A stretch of 64,000 bases of DNA from Hermodice carunculata. Taxonomy: Eukaryota > Annelida > Polychaeta > Eunicida > Amphinomidae. Below the pieces are notes generated by a model, which searched no databases, was not told where the DNA came from, and saw only the letters and a program-made list of their open reading frames with translations. Shown piece after piece: positions 40,942 through 52,972 of this stretch (the first letter of the stretch is position 1; the number at the start of each line of letters is the position of its first letter). Location: the NCBI GenBank assembly GCA_964020975.1, contig OZ026630.1, forward strand, positions 27,116,137 to 27,180,136, read 5' to 3'. The position numbers and the translations under genes were made by a program.

Positions 40942-41779
40942 ATCTATATTCTTTAAGAATAAGAATGTGTATTCATTTTATACCAAGTTTGAGATATGCC
41001 AGATTCTACTACAATGGTCTCAGTTATTAATTACAGCTGACTTTTCAGTATGTTCTGATGGCTTAGGGGCAATTGAAGCAAGAGATCATTGTGGGAAAAA
41101 ACCCACCACTCAGATTCCAGTCATACGACTTACGTCTAGTGGCGCCAGCTTCCGCGGTACGTTAAGCTATTAAACCAAATGAAATATTATCCTTATCGGC
41201 TCAGTTTTCTCTCGGAATGTTCCAATAACTATTTTGTAACAGAGTCCACTTGAAGAAGTATGATGAAGCAGACGACATTTAAGGTTAATCTAACATTTTA
41301 GTTGTTTTGTCAGAGAATGGTGTTAACATTATATACTAGGAAAGTATGTTACAGGTTCATGGTGTTCTGATTGGAGTTTCCAGTCCCCATCAATCTCAGT
41401 CAAAGAAAATATAACGGTTATTACCCTTTACGGTCAATGCCAGACAGAGTCATCCCAGAAGGCCTTTTAGCATAGGAAAGGTCGCTGCAAGGTAAGGAGG
41501 ACTCTCAATTGATATACTCTAGTCACGGCAAATTCAGCAGCAAGGTTCAAAATTATCATTTTTTTTTTATCTTGAGCTGGAGGAGTGTGACAGTCCTAAG
41601 CTTTACTGACTGTGCATGCTTAGACTGCAGATCGCAAGTCTACTATAAATAATCGTATTTTATATATCATTGCAAACCAAAAGCAATCTTGGATGTGCGC
41701 CTCCATTACCCTTCCGTCTGTAGAATATATATGGTAGGAAGGTACTACCTCAAATTGTGATCAAGCTATCAAATAAAGG
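40942..41779. other. No recognisable feature
   Basis: Unremarkable sequence with short open frames only. Confidence 0.5.
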
Positions 41780-41990
41780 CAAAATACGTTTAAGTTGTAT
41801 GTGCCTTGGAGAATTAGATCAAGGTAAACCATGTTCAGATTTAGCTTTGCCATGTGCAATATCAAAATCTGTAATTTATTAGTTCTGAAGTTATCATGCT
41901 GGAATTTTTGTCACGAAGTAGCCATGTGACCTTAAAATTTAGGCCAAGGTTACCCAAAAGTAACCTTGAAAGAGGGAAATGGGTAAGTTC
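41780..41990. repeat. Degenerate AGGTCA-type repeat fragment
   Basis: GAAGTTATCATGCTGG, CATGTGACCTTAAAATTTAG and GCCAAGGTTACCC parallel the tandem unit of the inverted-repeat element at about 23143-23215 (AAGTTATCATGCAG, CTGTGACCTTTAAAATGGGG, GTCAAGGTCAGCC). It is a single diverged unit without recognisable ends. Confidence 0.55.
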
Positions 41991-43648
41991 CCTGTTTATT
42001 TGAGTTGAGGTTTCAAAATGTGTTACTGTCAGAATATATATGCACAAATCCCCCCATGATAAATAAACAAAGACAAATTGGAAAAATCACCCAAGCATAA
42101 CCTATTGAAGAATTGAGAGAGACCAAACCGAGGCACATCCCCAGCTACTTTGACGAGGATCCGGCGAACGATCTTTAAACATATAAATTATATATGGACG
42201 GACAACCACAAGTTACTTCTTACATCTTATAAATTGCAGCTTTTATCTGTTACTAATTTTTAGGCCTTTGAAAAATTACAGCTTTTTTTAGCTGTTTTAA
42301 CAGTCCATGTTGTCACACGCACGCCACTCTACTCTGCCAGTGCCGGGTTGCAATGGGTCTCAATAGTTTCCGCGCAGGCTGGAATGTACCCAGCGCACGC
42401 AGAGGCACATTGTTGACCTAAATCGTTGTGGGGGGTACACAAATTTGCTGGGGCTGGCACTTGAATAGATAATCTTTTTTTATGAGGAATGTGAATCTGT
42501 AATCCCCACAGTAATTAGGATGAGCACTTCATCGTGATTAGTTGCAAGGATATCACGCGATCAGAATATACCAAACAGGCCGCTTTGCCCTATGTGAATT
42601 AAATCAACCATATGATTGCCTTTTCTGCTTTATGACTCTTGCTGGCTGCTTGTTTATTTTTCAAGGAAAATGATGTTTTCTTGTCGCGTAAATCGCCTCC
42701 CTTTAAGGTCGTCTTTCCAAAAATGGTCCTGAATTGATTATTCCTTGTTGTAACAGATATGGCTCAGATTACTGGTTTCAAGTACAGAAGGCAGGAACTT
42801 GAAAAAAGTTGCCTCTATCAATTTTCTTAACTGTTTTAAACAATTATATTTTTCATAAGGAAGTACTTATTTTCATTTCTCGTTTACAAGAAAAACATAT
42901 AACGGTTAAATTACTGTGTGATACCGGAATGTCGACAACACATAGACATTTCTCTGAATCTTCCCTTTTTTTCTATTTTTTAAAACGCACATAAAAATAA
43001 GGAAATTTGCAGAACCAAGTAATTGTTATTATGCATAAAGGTACACACGAAACGGGACGATGATCTTTCAGACTACCACTAGCTGTCGACCAGCGTAAAG
43101 TCAGGGAAAGTTAATTACGTATCAAGAGCAAAGTTTCATATCAATTTCCATCATAGTTTGTTTGCATATACAACTGTCAATGAGAGCTTTATCATCTTGA
43201 GAACAATTCAATGTTATTTGATTAACATAGGTATCTATCTTTCTCGAAGTTGGGCTTTTTGAAGTTATAGGGGTCGCAAATTGTGCCCACATCATATTTA
43301 GCTTTTCATAATTCCACAACGAACCAAGATAAAGAAAATCTCTGACTTTTTAGCGTTATACACAGAAAGGGATTATATGTGACTAAATAAATTTGACGAT
43401 ACCGGTAACAAGGCGATTCAGGGCAGCTGCGAGATACCGGAACAAAATTCTCTAGATAAAAATGTGAATTTCCTATGGAAATCATTTTGTCAACATACCC
43501 ACTTCAGTAATGGGTATTTTATTTATCTGTAGTACGATTTGAATGGGGTTTTTTGACGTTTGAACTTCAGGAGTTACTTCTCGAACCGCATCGAAAAATG
43601 AATTAGGCAAAATCGGCGCGTTACCGGAGAAACGAATGACGAGGAAAT
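41991..43648. other. No recognisable feature
   Basis: Nothing recognised on either strand. Confidence 0.5.
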
Positions 43649-43666
43649 GATAATAATAATAATAAC

Positions 43667-43704
<38 letters not shown>

Positions 43705-43795
43705 TGATGATGATGATGATGATGATAATGATGATGACGATGATGACGACGACGACGACGACGATGATGATGATAATAATAATAATAATAATAAT
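43649..43795. repeat. (AAT)n(GAT)n(GAC)n compound microsatellite
   Basis: AAT units pass into GAT, GAC, GAT and back to AAT. Poly-Ile, poly-Met and poly-His/Tyr frames across it are artefacts. Confidence 0.95.
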
Positions 43796-44479
43796 GTATC
43801 AAGAAAACTTCCCCTTTAGAGTGGGGGCACCAACGGAGCGGGGAAAATTCCATGATGCGTCCAAATATATACAAATAATCAGGCATCCTTATTATCAATC
43901 AAATAATCTTCGTATGTTAAAATAAGTATAGTATCTATAAGAAAACATTTATGTCCTCCGCACCAAAACTAGAGATAAACCACTCATTGGAACAAAACTC
44001 TGGAAAGCGTAAGGACATGTACATTATATATGTTTCATATACAATGCAGAACATATGGCTTCCAACGGCATTATTAAGAACAAAAACAGGTATTACCACA
44101 TTATGAATGTACAAGTCAGTTACAAAATTTTCAATTCACCCGGGGGACGCAAAGCGGCGCAGACATAGCAAGTACGCCGCAGCGTACCCGGCTCGGTTGG
44201 TTTGACTCCATCTGTAAGTCTAAGTCAAGCAAGCACCATCACGTGTTATTTTGTGGCGTTACCGAACTTCCCCACAAAATTATATACAGTATATACATTG
44301 GAGGAGGTCTATTTACAGAAACTACATGTAGAAAGATCATGCAATCTGTCATTCCGAGAAGACATTAAGTGACTGTCTCCTGTAATGCCTCCAAGTCTCA
44401 ACCAAATATGTTTTACATGTTTGGTCAAATAATTTTCCAGTGACCTGTCCAAGATCATATGCGTTCTCGCCAAGGAACC
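43796..44479. other. Probable LINE 3' region or unannotated sequence
   Basis: Lies downstream (minus strand) of the LINE coding relic and may include its 3' UTR; no tail or target duplication was identified. Confidence 0.35.
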
Positions 44480-45700
44480 AACATCACCTTTTTTTCAGCG
44501 ACGAGGCGGAAAAACGCTGCCATGCCTGTTTACTATTCTCTTTCAGAGAGTTGATTTCCAAATTTCTATATGCCTCTAACCTGATATCATTTAGTGCTGG
44601 GCAGACAAATAGAAAATGTGCTAAATCTTCTCTACTATCTTTACATAAAGCACATCTTCCGTCTGATAAACCCCATCTTTTCAGATCTTCTCCAACACCC
44701 AGACACCCAGTGGGGGCCAAAAATTTTAATCGTGCACCGGCAAAGTTATTTACATTAAACAGGGAACTTTCACCGAAAGAGGACCATTTAAACATTTGAT
44801 AATATCTTAAAGACTTTTTCAAGTCTATTCCCTGGAAAAAGTCTAATTTATATGCTTCTAACAATAATTTTAAAAAGCACCTCAGCCATTCGGGATTCCA
44901 TGATTCTAGGGCTAGGTCCATAGCTACGTGATTAAAAGACCTTCTTCATTTCGTCAACATATGGCCAAATCTTTGCAGGTAAGTCATCATTTCTTTGCAA
45001 AAGAGTGTCAAAAATTTGCTTACATAGCTGTGTGTCTGGCATCTCCAATTTCATTCTGTGGAAGTATTTAATCCTAATGCGATCCAGAATCAGTTTTAGG
45101 GGTAGTCATCCTAGGGTAGCCACTGCTGCAGGTGAAGAGTTGACCTGAAGTATTGCTTTGGCTATGGTGTATTGAATGGGCTTCAGAGAAGCCTCAGACT
45201 CTTTAGTATTGCATAATCACACTGCGCCAAAAGTAAGTGACGGAACAATGATACTTTTCCATATGCTATTTCCGAAGCCAATACGGTTAACATTATGATG
45301 AGAAGACAGTATACTGCATAAGTATCCTCCTAAACGAGAACCTATATATTTCACGTGTGCCGTGTCTGTTAGAGAATTCGAGATCAAAGTGCCCAAATAT
45401 TTATACGATTTGCATTCAGATATATATGCATCTCCAAGTTTCCATTTTATTTAATCTGCACGCTTACCCACTACCATGACATTAGATTTGTTGGCATTAA
45501 ACATCATTCCCCATTTTTCCACAAAAATATGTGCAATATTTAATATACAAATTAATTGGTCTTCACTGTCTGCAGTTATTACAAAATCGTCATTATATAA
45601 AAGGCACGGGATATGTCCGTCTCCATAGGGCACCCCAAGATTTTTTTTCTTCAGACATTTCATGGAGCAAGTGGTCGTATTCAATTACACATGCGTTATT
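44480..45700 (-). mobile_element. LINE fragment: reverse transcriptase active site to C-terminus
   Basis: Read on the minus strand: PYGDGHIPCLLYNDDFVITA (about 45629-45570) contains the reverse-transcriptase catalytic motif, here YNDD rather than the commoner YADD. It is followed by HIFVEKWGMMFNANKSNVMV (palm-thumb), then after about 45450 a region with YKYLGTLIS-like and LKPIQYTIAKAILQVNSSPA segments. The C-terminal 145-codon open frame (44484-44921) has SSFGESSLFNVNNFAGARLK and CALCKDSREDLAHFLFVCP (about 44660-44600), the Cys-Cys-His-Cys zinc knuckle seen after the thumb in many LINEs. Everything upstream of the active-site block is missing (5' truncation) and the frame changes between blocks. 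The clade was not determined; the C-terminal knuckle fits CR1/L2-like elements. Confidence 0.85.
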
Positions 45701-47689
45701 GCAGTAACGAGCAACAAAGGCAACGCACGGGATCACTACTTTAAGAAATTTCTTTACGTTACCGAAGAAACTGAAAGTTGTGGTGGGAAACGTTTCACTG
45801 GCACATATTTTATGCAATTCTGAACTTTGATCCGTAAAAGACATGCCTATCTCCGATAAGCTAAACCATGGAGACCAAAACAGTAAAATAAACACTACAG
45901 TACTGTTGAAACTACTCCCAAGTTCGAACTAATATTGAGAAAGTATGAAATGAACCATATGGCGTCTGCATGAATCCTCATTTCGTTCTAAATGCATGCA
46001 GTTGAAATGAATCTACAACTTTATACATTGGTAGATACAGACTAAGGTTTGAAAGGAGTGATAACATATGCACAATATACAAGGAGTAATAAGCTGTATA
46101 TAAATAAGCTCTGAAAATGGACTATTCGCATTCTTAATTCAGGCCATATCACACTTACAGGTGATTTAAAGGAATAAAATTAAGGCCCAATCTGACCCAG
46201 ACGATGTACCATTAAGCAGCATGGTATGTGCATGAGGTTTGCCATTGATGATGGTATCAGATTCCCTGTTGTTCTGTTGCTCTGACGTTCCAACATACAC
46301 ATTCTCTTGTACGGTCAACGTTTTTAAGTTATCAATCTCAAGCTGTGACACAGACAGCAGATTCCTTCTTCTTACAAAATGTCAGCAATCCATCTTAGAA
46401 GGACCTTACTCCCTTAACTGGTCATGACCTCCATGAGGAAAAAACTATTGTATATTTGCTGATTGGGTTCAGAAAATATATCCAAGTTACCTAAGAAATC
46501 TGGTCGATGCAACTTACAACGTCTGTGGGGGCATTAAGAACCTGCTTGAGTTGTGGTACAGGATAATGCTATAAGCTAGCTGAGGGACCAACAACCTATT
46601 TTAATGATCATGCAACAGGTCCCCCAAGGCAAAATTGCGGATTTACAAACCAGATAAAATATGTTTGTGAATGGTTACTGCATATGACTGAAACTTACAA
46701 CATGAGGGTATTAAACATTTCCGTCAAATGCCCAAAGCAATGAAGCATGCAAACTGTCTGCCCAATATTCTATATTCTACAAATGTATTATCACCTTAAC
46801 TGAATGTGTCCTTACTTTCCCCTCTTCAAAAGATGACAAAAACTTATGGAAGTATTACGTAATTTGTATTGCCATTATACTATATTTCAAATCTGTTATT
46901 GATATTTTTGCAAGAAAAGAAAAAATGGACTTTTTTTCAAACAAAAACATCTCGGGTAATTTATTCTTTGTATTTTGAACGAGCAGATGTTAATATTTGA
47001 GACGTGCGGCATTTATAAGTATATTACAGGTGTAAAGTTTTGTGACCACGAAATTCGAAGCAGGTGATGATATCATACATTATGTTTTTGGCTCCGACCA
47101 GAAGCTGCAAAGATATAATTTGATAGGCCTCTTTTATTGAGTTTAGTAAATATTCATGATTACCACGCAATTTAAAAGCAGTAAATATTGGCTTGTACAA
47201 TAGAGCTTTGACGACGACTGGGGTATGCAAGAAAGAAGGTAAATGTTCTTAATTGTACCATGGCAGACACATTTGTAGTATACAATGCACGACCGTATAC
47301 AAATTGGTCATATTGATTCGGAAATATACAATCTTTGTTCGTGCTACGGCACTATTTTACTTAAATTTCGGGGATGTCTGAGTGAAACTCTTCCTGCCAA
47401 TGGTTGTATTTTAGAGATTCACATCTTTCCGAAGCCGAATCTCAGTTATACTTTTTCTCGTTAAAAAGATTCTTCTATGCCTGAAAAATAAACAATTTTC
47501 ATGTCGTTTTTTCCCTTACGCATCATAAAAACGATTTAAACAGGATTATATGTCAGCTAATGTAAAATTCAATGATTCGCCCTGCTCGGCTGACAAAGTT
47601 ACAGACTGAGATTACATAATGCTGCTGACGTAAATTCAAGATCCAGCATCGGCACGGTACATTCCGTTATTGAAAACGCGTGTGATACT
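45701..47689. other. No clear gene
   Basis: A minus-strand frame (about 46390-46166) reads RRRNLLSVSQLEIDNLKTL and on to a stop after ALILFL. It looks somewhat protein-like in composition but matches nothing I know. The rest is unremarkable. Confidence 0.4.
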
Positions 47690-47974
47690 ATGATGGAGAA
47701 CCAACAGATCGATTGGGGTATGAGGTGGAACCCAGGATTATCAGATGAACAGTACTCCTCCTCTGCCGACAAAAGGCATAGCCATCAGCCGTTGGCTGCC
47801 GGGCCAGATGAGGAGGAGGGCCCTTGCCAAGATTCCTCACTTGACTTTGAACCTGACCAACTAAGCCAGGGCGTGGGAACTTTGTTAGCATTTATGCGGT
47901 TCGGAAGCAATCGTGTCACATTTAGCGTATATTGCCTGTATAGTTTTCCTTTTCTTAAAAAGCTGCAGCACTAA
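47690..47974 (+). CDS. Unrecognised open frame in a locally GC-richer patch
   Basis: A 94-codon frame starting MMENQQIDWGMRWNPGLSDE with an acidic stretch (PDEEEGP) in the middle; the tail after about residue 64 is hydrophobic and poorer in codon quality. The first 60 codons are GC-richer than their surroundings, which is unusual in this window. A competing 68-codon frame exists on the minus strand over the same bases. No domain recognised and no splice sites that I trust. Confidence 0.2.
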   Translation: MMENQQIDWGMRWNPGLSDEQYSSSADKRHSHQPLAAGPDEEEGPCQDSSLDFEPDQLSQGVGTLLAFMRFGSNRVTFSVYCLYSFPFLKKLQH

Positions 47975-48949
47975 TCAGTTTAGGTATACAGGATGGATGT
48001 ATTTCTCCAAAGAGACGTCTTGTAATCAGGATGTAGTCGAAAGAGAATACTTAATCGGCCACCAAAGCGAAAAGTGTCTTATTTTTAGAAGAATCGCTCT
48101 ATTTCGCCCTGTTCAGGAAGGCTACCACGCAGAACCAATTGGAAAAGATTTCAGGTGTTAATTTGGCGGATCGGAGACTGCCTTCTCATTGTCTGAAGTT
48201 TGTATCCACCTTATTATTAATCAATTTGCCAAGCGTAATAACTGTCTCGGTGGTGCAATTACCGTTCCAATGTACTTGTGAGGGGCAGTGGAAAATTTCA
48301 GGAAACTTCACTTCCGCATCAAAATGGCATACTCAGGATCCGTTAATCCCTTCACAAAAAGGCAGAAAAGTAGGCAGGTGTATTTTTCGCTCGAATAGCT
48401 CACAGAAAAGTTAATAAGCCTTTACCTTCATCATCCTGGGATTCCCAACTTTTACATATGCGACACATTGATCCTTTTTCCCGCGCAAATCTCAATTGAG
48501 AATTTTGAAATGTCCTCCGCTTGAGTGTTTCGAGGCGTTCTTGATAACATATTTTACATCATACCAAGTTGGACTGAATGTCTCCAATCCCAAGCGATCG
48601 CGAAGAAAAAGCTTTTGCGCGACCACGCTCTTGTTGATTTATATTAAGCAAAAATATTTCCTTTTGGTATGAATAACCAACAATACAGGAAACTACGTGG
48701 AGAATTAGTGCATGTTTTCAGCAGCTGAATAAGGTTGACTGACCTCCAAAGGTTCATATATATTTGAAAGTAGAAAGAAGTGCATTGGTCCAGGTTATCC
48801 ATAAAGTTCAAGATCATGCAAATTGCTTGATATTCTTTCGAGTTATACGCAAAAACATGCTTTCTTGTAAGCAGATCATGACCAAGCATAAGTAGGTCAG
48901 GGACGCTTATTCACAAATTCGTGCATCCCCTATTAAATTTGGCTTGAAA
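47975..48949. other. No recognisable feature
   Basis: Short open frames on both strands; nothing recognised. Confidence 0.5.
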
Positions 48950-49085
48950 TAATGTTTGGATCACTTTTTTTAATGTGTTTATATGACCTTAACCTTTGTT
49001 ATACAACGCAAATTGCTAGAAATGCGCCTTTGATTAGGCAACCTTGAAAATATGGGTCAAAGTCAGTTGCCAAGTATAATTTACA
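48950..49085. repeat. Degenerate AGGTCA-type repeat fragment
   Basis: TATGACCTTAACCTTTG and CCTTGAAAATATGGGTCAAA resemble the tandem unit at 23040-23070 (ACCCTGAAAACTGGGTCAAG). A short relic with no recognisable ends. Confidence 0.4.
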
Positions 49086-49214
49086 CAACTTAATTACTTA
49101 AAGTTTATTTCTGGTGGATTAACAGCCGCGAAGACTCCGCTATTCTGTGCACAATTTTCTCTCCAGGCTCTTTTTCGCGGGGGGGGGCATGTGGTTTCTT
49201 TTGGCCTTTATAAG

Positions 49215-49284
49215 ATACATACATACATACATGCATGCATGCGTACATACATACATACATACATACATACATACATACATACAT
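49215..49284. repeat. (TACA)n microsatellite
   Basis: TACA units with a TGCA patch near 49231-49242; immediately followed by a B-box-like segment. Confidence 0.95.
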
Positions 49285-49345
49285 TGGTGCTGAACGTTGC
49301 TGATTCGAGTCTTGGCCGTCTTGGCACAAAACATATACATACATG
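49285..49345 (+). repeat. Possible tRNA-derived SINE fragment, second copy
   Basis: GTTGCTGATTCGAGTCTTGG then TTGGCACAAAACATATAC parallels 26878-26930. GATTCGAGTC is a fair B-box match. Confidence 0.35.
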
Positions 49346-50045
49346 ATTAACCAACTGAATGTATGTTGCCCGGCCATGCCTAAACTGAGAACAACATAAG
49401 CACCAGGACATTAACCCTCTTATCTGCAGTTTCCAGGTCTCAATTTAATATTTTATATGCTATGTGTTTGTACCATATGATTTTACGTGTTACTGTAAAT
49501 CATTTGGGTCCTGTAAGCCATTGTACTTTTACCTACTGTTTGTATGCTCAATAGGCCTACTCCCTGTTATTATTGTCATTTCGTATTTAACTGTTTCATG
49601 AATATTGTTTGAAATCATGACAAATATTGAATTAACTCAAAACCAAACACCATGAAATGACATGACATCTATAAAACTCACGCACAAAGCAGTGGAATCT
49701 TTCCTACTCTTGTCTGTTACCTCACAGGTTGTCACAGAGGGCAGGGATATGGTCATTTTTCACATGAGCACAACTTACTACAGAGTGAGGGCTGTCCAGG
49801 GCAGTCTGATAATAGTCTTTATCCAATATCCAACACTCGATATTTTATTAATCACTCGATATCGCACATGGAGGATCAGTCAAAGTTGCGCTGAAACTAC
49901 CACAAAAGCACCAGATGTGGACAAATAAACATCAAATGTCTGATGCTATATCTGACACAAGTAGAAGTTGCAGAGTGAAAACAATTACGGGTATGATTGT
50001 ATGTATGATATGAAAGAGGGCAGACAATAATAAAAGTAATATTTC
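49346..50045. other. No recognisable feature
   Basis: Nothing recognised; an 88-codon plus frame at 49662-49928 has no motif. Confidence 0.5.
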
Positions 50046-50065
50046 ATATATATATATATATATCA

Positions 50066-50217
<152 letters not shown>

Positions 50218-50766
50218 CCGTTTTCACTGGGATCTCAGATGTTTTTGTGTCATTATGATGCTAACGTTGACTCTGTATTGTAGATAGATATTACCTATAT
50301 ATTGTGCAGCCAATTCTTGTTTTTTATTCATTTTCATCAGGACAGATTCGATTAATGTGGTCTTCACAGAACACCTCAGTGAAAGTTTATTTTGGATTTT
50401 TCATTCGATATGTGTCTGTTTTGATACTTTTCCGTATTTTTTCATTTTTATTTAATGTGTTTTGCCAAAAGTGTATATAATATGCTCATTAACTATAATG
50501 TGCATTTTGTGGCTAGTCCACGACATTTAAAAACATTAGAACTGGTGGTTATATGCAATTGTCAAGGTTTTCAATACTTCTGATGTAGACAAATTTTCAA
50601 CTTTAAACGTTTCTCTTAATGTTAAATAAGGACAAGTTAACTTATCGAAGCTATGTTGAAGATGCTGAAAAACCTATGTATTTATATACCGGTTAAATAA
50701 TTTAAACTCCCTGATTAGGTATTACTGCGGAGACTAAATGTTACAGACGACATTAAACCTCCTCAG
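50218..50766. other. No recognisable feature
   Basis: AT-rich sequence without motifs. Confidence 0.5.
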
Positions 50767-50889
50767 AAAGACACTAGAGTAATTCGTGTGAAAAGACATT
50801 GGACCTAGGCAGGTCATAATAAAGACACTATAGCAATCCTTGAGAAACGACCTAAGACCTAGGCAGGTCCTAATAAAGACAGCACCGAA
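50767..50889. repeat. 54-bp minisatellite, left part
   Basis: AAAGACACTA starts units at 50767 and 50821, and AAAGACAGCA a third at 50875, all 54 bp apart. Units contain GACCTAGGCAGGTC, itself a palindrome. The third unit is cut by copy E; a further partial unit (GAAACAACCTTGGACCTAGC) continues on the far side at about 51957-51990. Confidence 0.85.
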
Positions 50890-51027
50890 CTAGAAAAGAG
50901 TATTTGCTTCAAAATAAATCTGTCTGTGTGCCTTTAAAATTTGTGAAAATTAAATGTTACAACTTTTCTCCTTTGGTACTTCACGTTCCATTCAGCTAAT
51001 GGCTGGATGAAAATTTCAAAGTCAAAA

Positions 51028-51046
51028 TGACCTTGACCTTTGACCT
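51028..51046 (-). promoter_or_regulatory. Triple AGGTCA cluster (DR0 plus DR1), minus strand
   Basis: TGACCT at 51028, 51034 and 51041, the same spacing as the cluster at 3967-3985 in copy B. Candidate nuclear-receptor binding sequence carried by the element. Confidence 0.4.
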
Positions 51047-51774
51047 TTATAAGTCACATATAAATTGCCAAATGTACAGTGGTACAATACTCACAATTTA
51101 AGCCCAACATGAACAAAATCAGATGAAAAGTTATGGCAAGATGAAGCCTTCAAAGGTCCAAATGACCTCAACCTTTGCCCTGTAGAGGTTACGTGTTCTT
51201 ACAAAAATGTGCAGTGTTGCATACCTAAGATTAGAGTCCAATATGAGTAATAGCTGGATGAAACTTTTAAAGGTCCAAATGACCTTGACCTTTCAAGGTC
51301 ACATGTAGTTTGAATAATGTGCAGTGTTCCAATAGCTACGATTTGAGCCCAACATGATCAAAATTGGATAAAAATTGACCAAGTAATGGCTAGAAGAGAG
51401 CCACCATTGAAAGTTGCCTTTGACCTTGAAATGACCTTTGACCTTGAAATGACCTCTACCTGAAGTGAACCGTGACCTCTAAAATGATGTTTTGATCTAA
51501 TATTGACTTTTGACCTTGTTATGACCTTGACATTTGAGATGACATTTGCCTTGCTATGATCGAACACCTATACACGCAGAACCACATCTACTATAGAATA
51601 TAAGATATTGAAGATTGAAAACTTTAATTAGCTCTCATTTGCATAATTTTGAAAAGCATGATCTCTCATTCTAAAAAGGCGAGACTTCATCTCCGGAAGT
51701 ATAATTGTGCCAAGTTTGGAGTTTCTACGTATAATACTTTTCAAATGAAATGTCGGACAAATTTGCCTGTTAAG

Positions 51775-51777
51775 AAA

Positions 51778-51871
<94 letters not shown>

Positions 51872-51900
51872 AAAAGGAAAGATAGAAAGAAAGAGAGAAT
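51775..51900. repeat. (GAAA)n microsatellite inside copy E
   Basis: About 25 GAAA units; the expanded version of the short CTTT tract present in copies A, B and C. Confidence 0.95.
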
Positions 51901-51989
51901 GAATTAGTAAAAAATCAATATATCTGTTTTGGAACACAGACATAAGAATCTCCGTGAAACAACCTTGGACCTAGCAGATCCTAATAAAA

Positions 51990-52720
51990 CATATGGCGCT
52001 GTAGATTTGTGTGGTGCATAACTGCTTCTCTTATAAATCATTCTATGCGATCCCAATTGACCTGGGCCTACTTCTTTGTCTGAATAGAAACTTTTCACAG
52101 GCAAGCTTGCCATTTCACATAAAATCCGAGCTTCTTCTAAACAACAATCTCATAACCTGTCTAAATCTTTGCCATCTGAATTGTTACCTCCCAAAGGGAT
52201 ATCTTTTGGGTTAATTTCTCAAGCAATTTTACTTAAATTTTTTGTATTTATACACAAGCCATGTCATTAATATATCTTGCGTTGTTTGATAAGTTTGTAG
52301 CTATTCGAAAGTCTCTTTTCATCATTTTATCCATAAAGTAGTAAAGTTGTCTGCAGTGAACAAAAGGAATAGCGCACAGAAATTGTAACGCATGTATCAA
52401 AGTTTCAACAGTGTAAGATTTAACATTATTTTAATAATATTTATATTAAATTTTGATTTTAGATACCAACTCGGAAGAATTGCTCATGCCCCCAAAGCAA
52501 CTTATTTCACAGTTAATAAAAAGTGCATTACAGTATTTAAGGAAATGAGTCTTAATTGCAGTCAAACACAGTGTTACTTCCTTTGATAGTTGTTTTGTTG
52601 TACATTTTGAAGCACTAGCTATGAATCTAGATTTAAAAGGGTTTTTATGCAACTTGTGTATCCAGAATAAAAGTGGATATCTTCGGAACTGTTAATATTA
52701 ACTATGTAGCTAGTGTTATC
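51990..52720 (-). mobile_element. Penelope-like retroelement fragment, copy 2
   Basis: Minus-strand reading gives NPFKSRFIASASKCTTKQLS (about 52640-52580), then KTHFLKYCNALF and NCEISCFGGMSNSSELVSK towards 52450, and further on NNARYINDMACV near 52290-52255, in the position of the usual YxDD block. PLGGNNSDGKD-like bases near 52190 match the corresponding stretch of copy 1 near 1215. Same family as the fragment at 130-1640, opposite strand. Short, broken and old; internal segments are missing compared with copy 1. Confidence 0.7.
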
Positions 52721-52838
52721 AAGTATGCCATTTCCGTCAAACTGCATCCGGCCCGGATTCCTTTCTATATTCTCAAGAAATCGGATTAAAGTTGTGATAA
52801 TTTGTGTTTGTTTTCTTTAATTCTTAGGGGAAAAGTTT

Positions 52839-52972
52839 TTTTTTTGGGGGGGGGGGGGGTCTGTTTTTGTTTTTTTTGTTTTTTTGTTTTTTTTTTTGTT
52901 TTTGGTTTTTTGGGGTTTTTTTTTGTTTTTTTGTTTTTGGTTTTTGTTTTGCTTGATTTTTGGGGGGCTTGT
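52839..52972 (+). repeat. G/T-only low-complexity tract
   Basis: A 15-base G run preceded by T and followed by T-rich DNA with scattered G, closely similar in style to 9706-9923. Confidence 0.9.

Larger units (their letters stand above)
50890..51943 (-). mobile_element. Helitron/Helentron-like element, copy E (AGGTCA core), minus strand
   Basis: Read on the minus strand it begins ATGTCTGTGTTCCAAAACAG (51943 leftward), then a greatly expanded CTTT microsatellite (51775-51900), CAAATTTGTCCGACATTTC, AAACTTGGCACAATTATAC, the AGGTCA-rich core with landmarks matching copies A and B, and a right arm with GCACACAGACAGATTTATTT and CTAG at 50890-50893 followed by TT. It is inserted inside a 54-bp minisatellite, giving clean outer boundaries. 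Copies A, C and E all have T immediately outside the 5' palindrome, and all copies have TT after the 3' CTAG, which fits the T-T insertion preference reported for Helentrons. Confidence 0.8.

Noticed and set aside
43482-43925. Poly-His/Tyr and poly-Ile/Met frames
   Set aside because: Translation of a compound AAT/GAT microsatellite.
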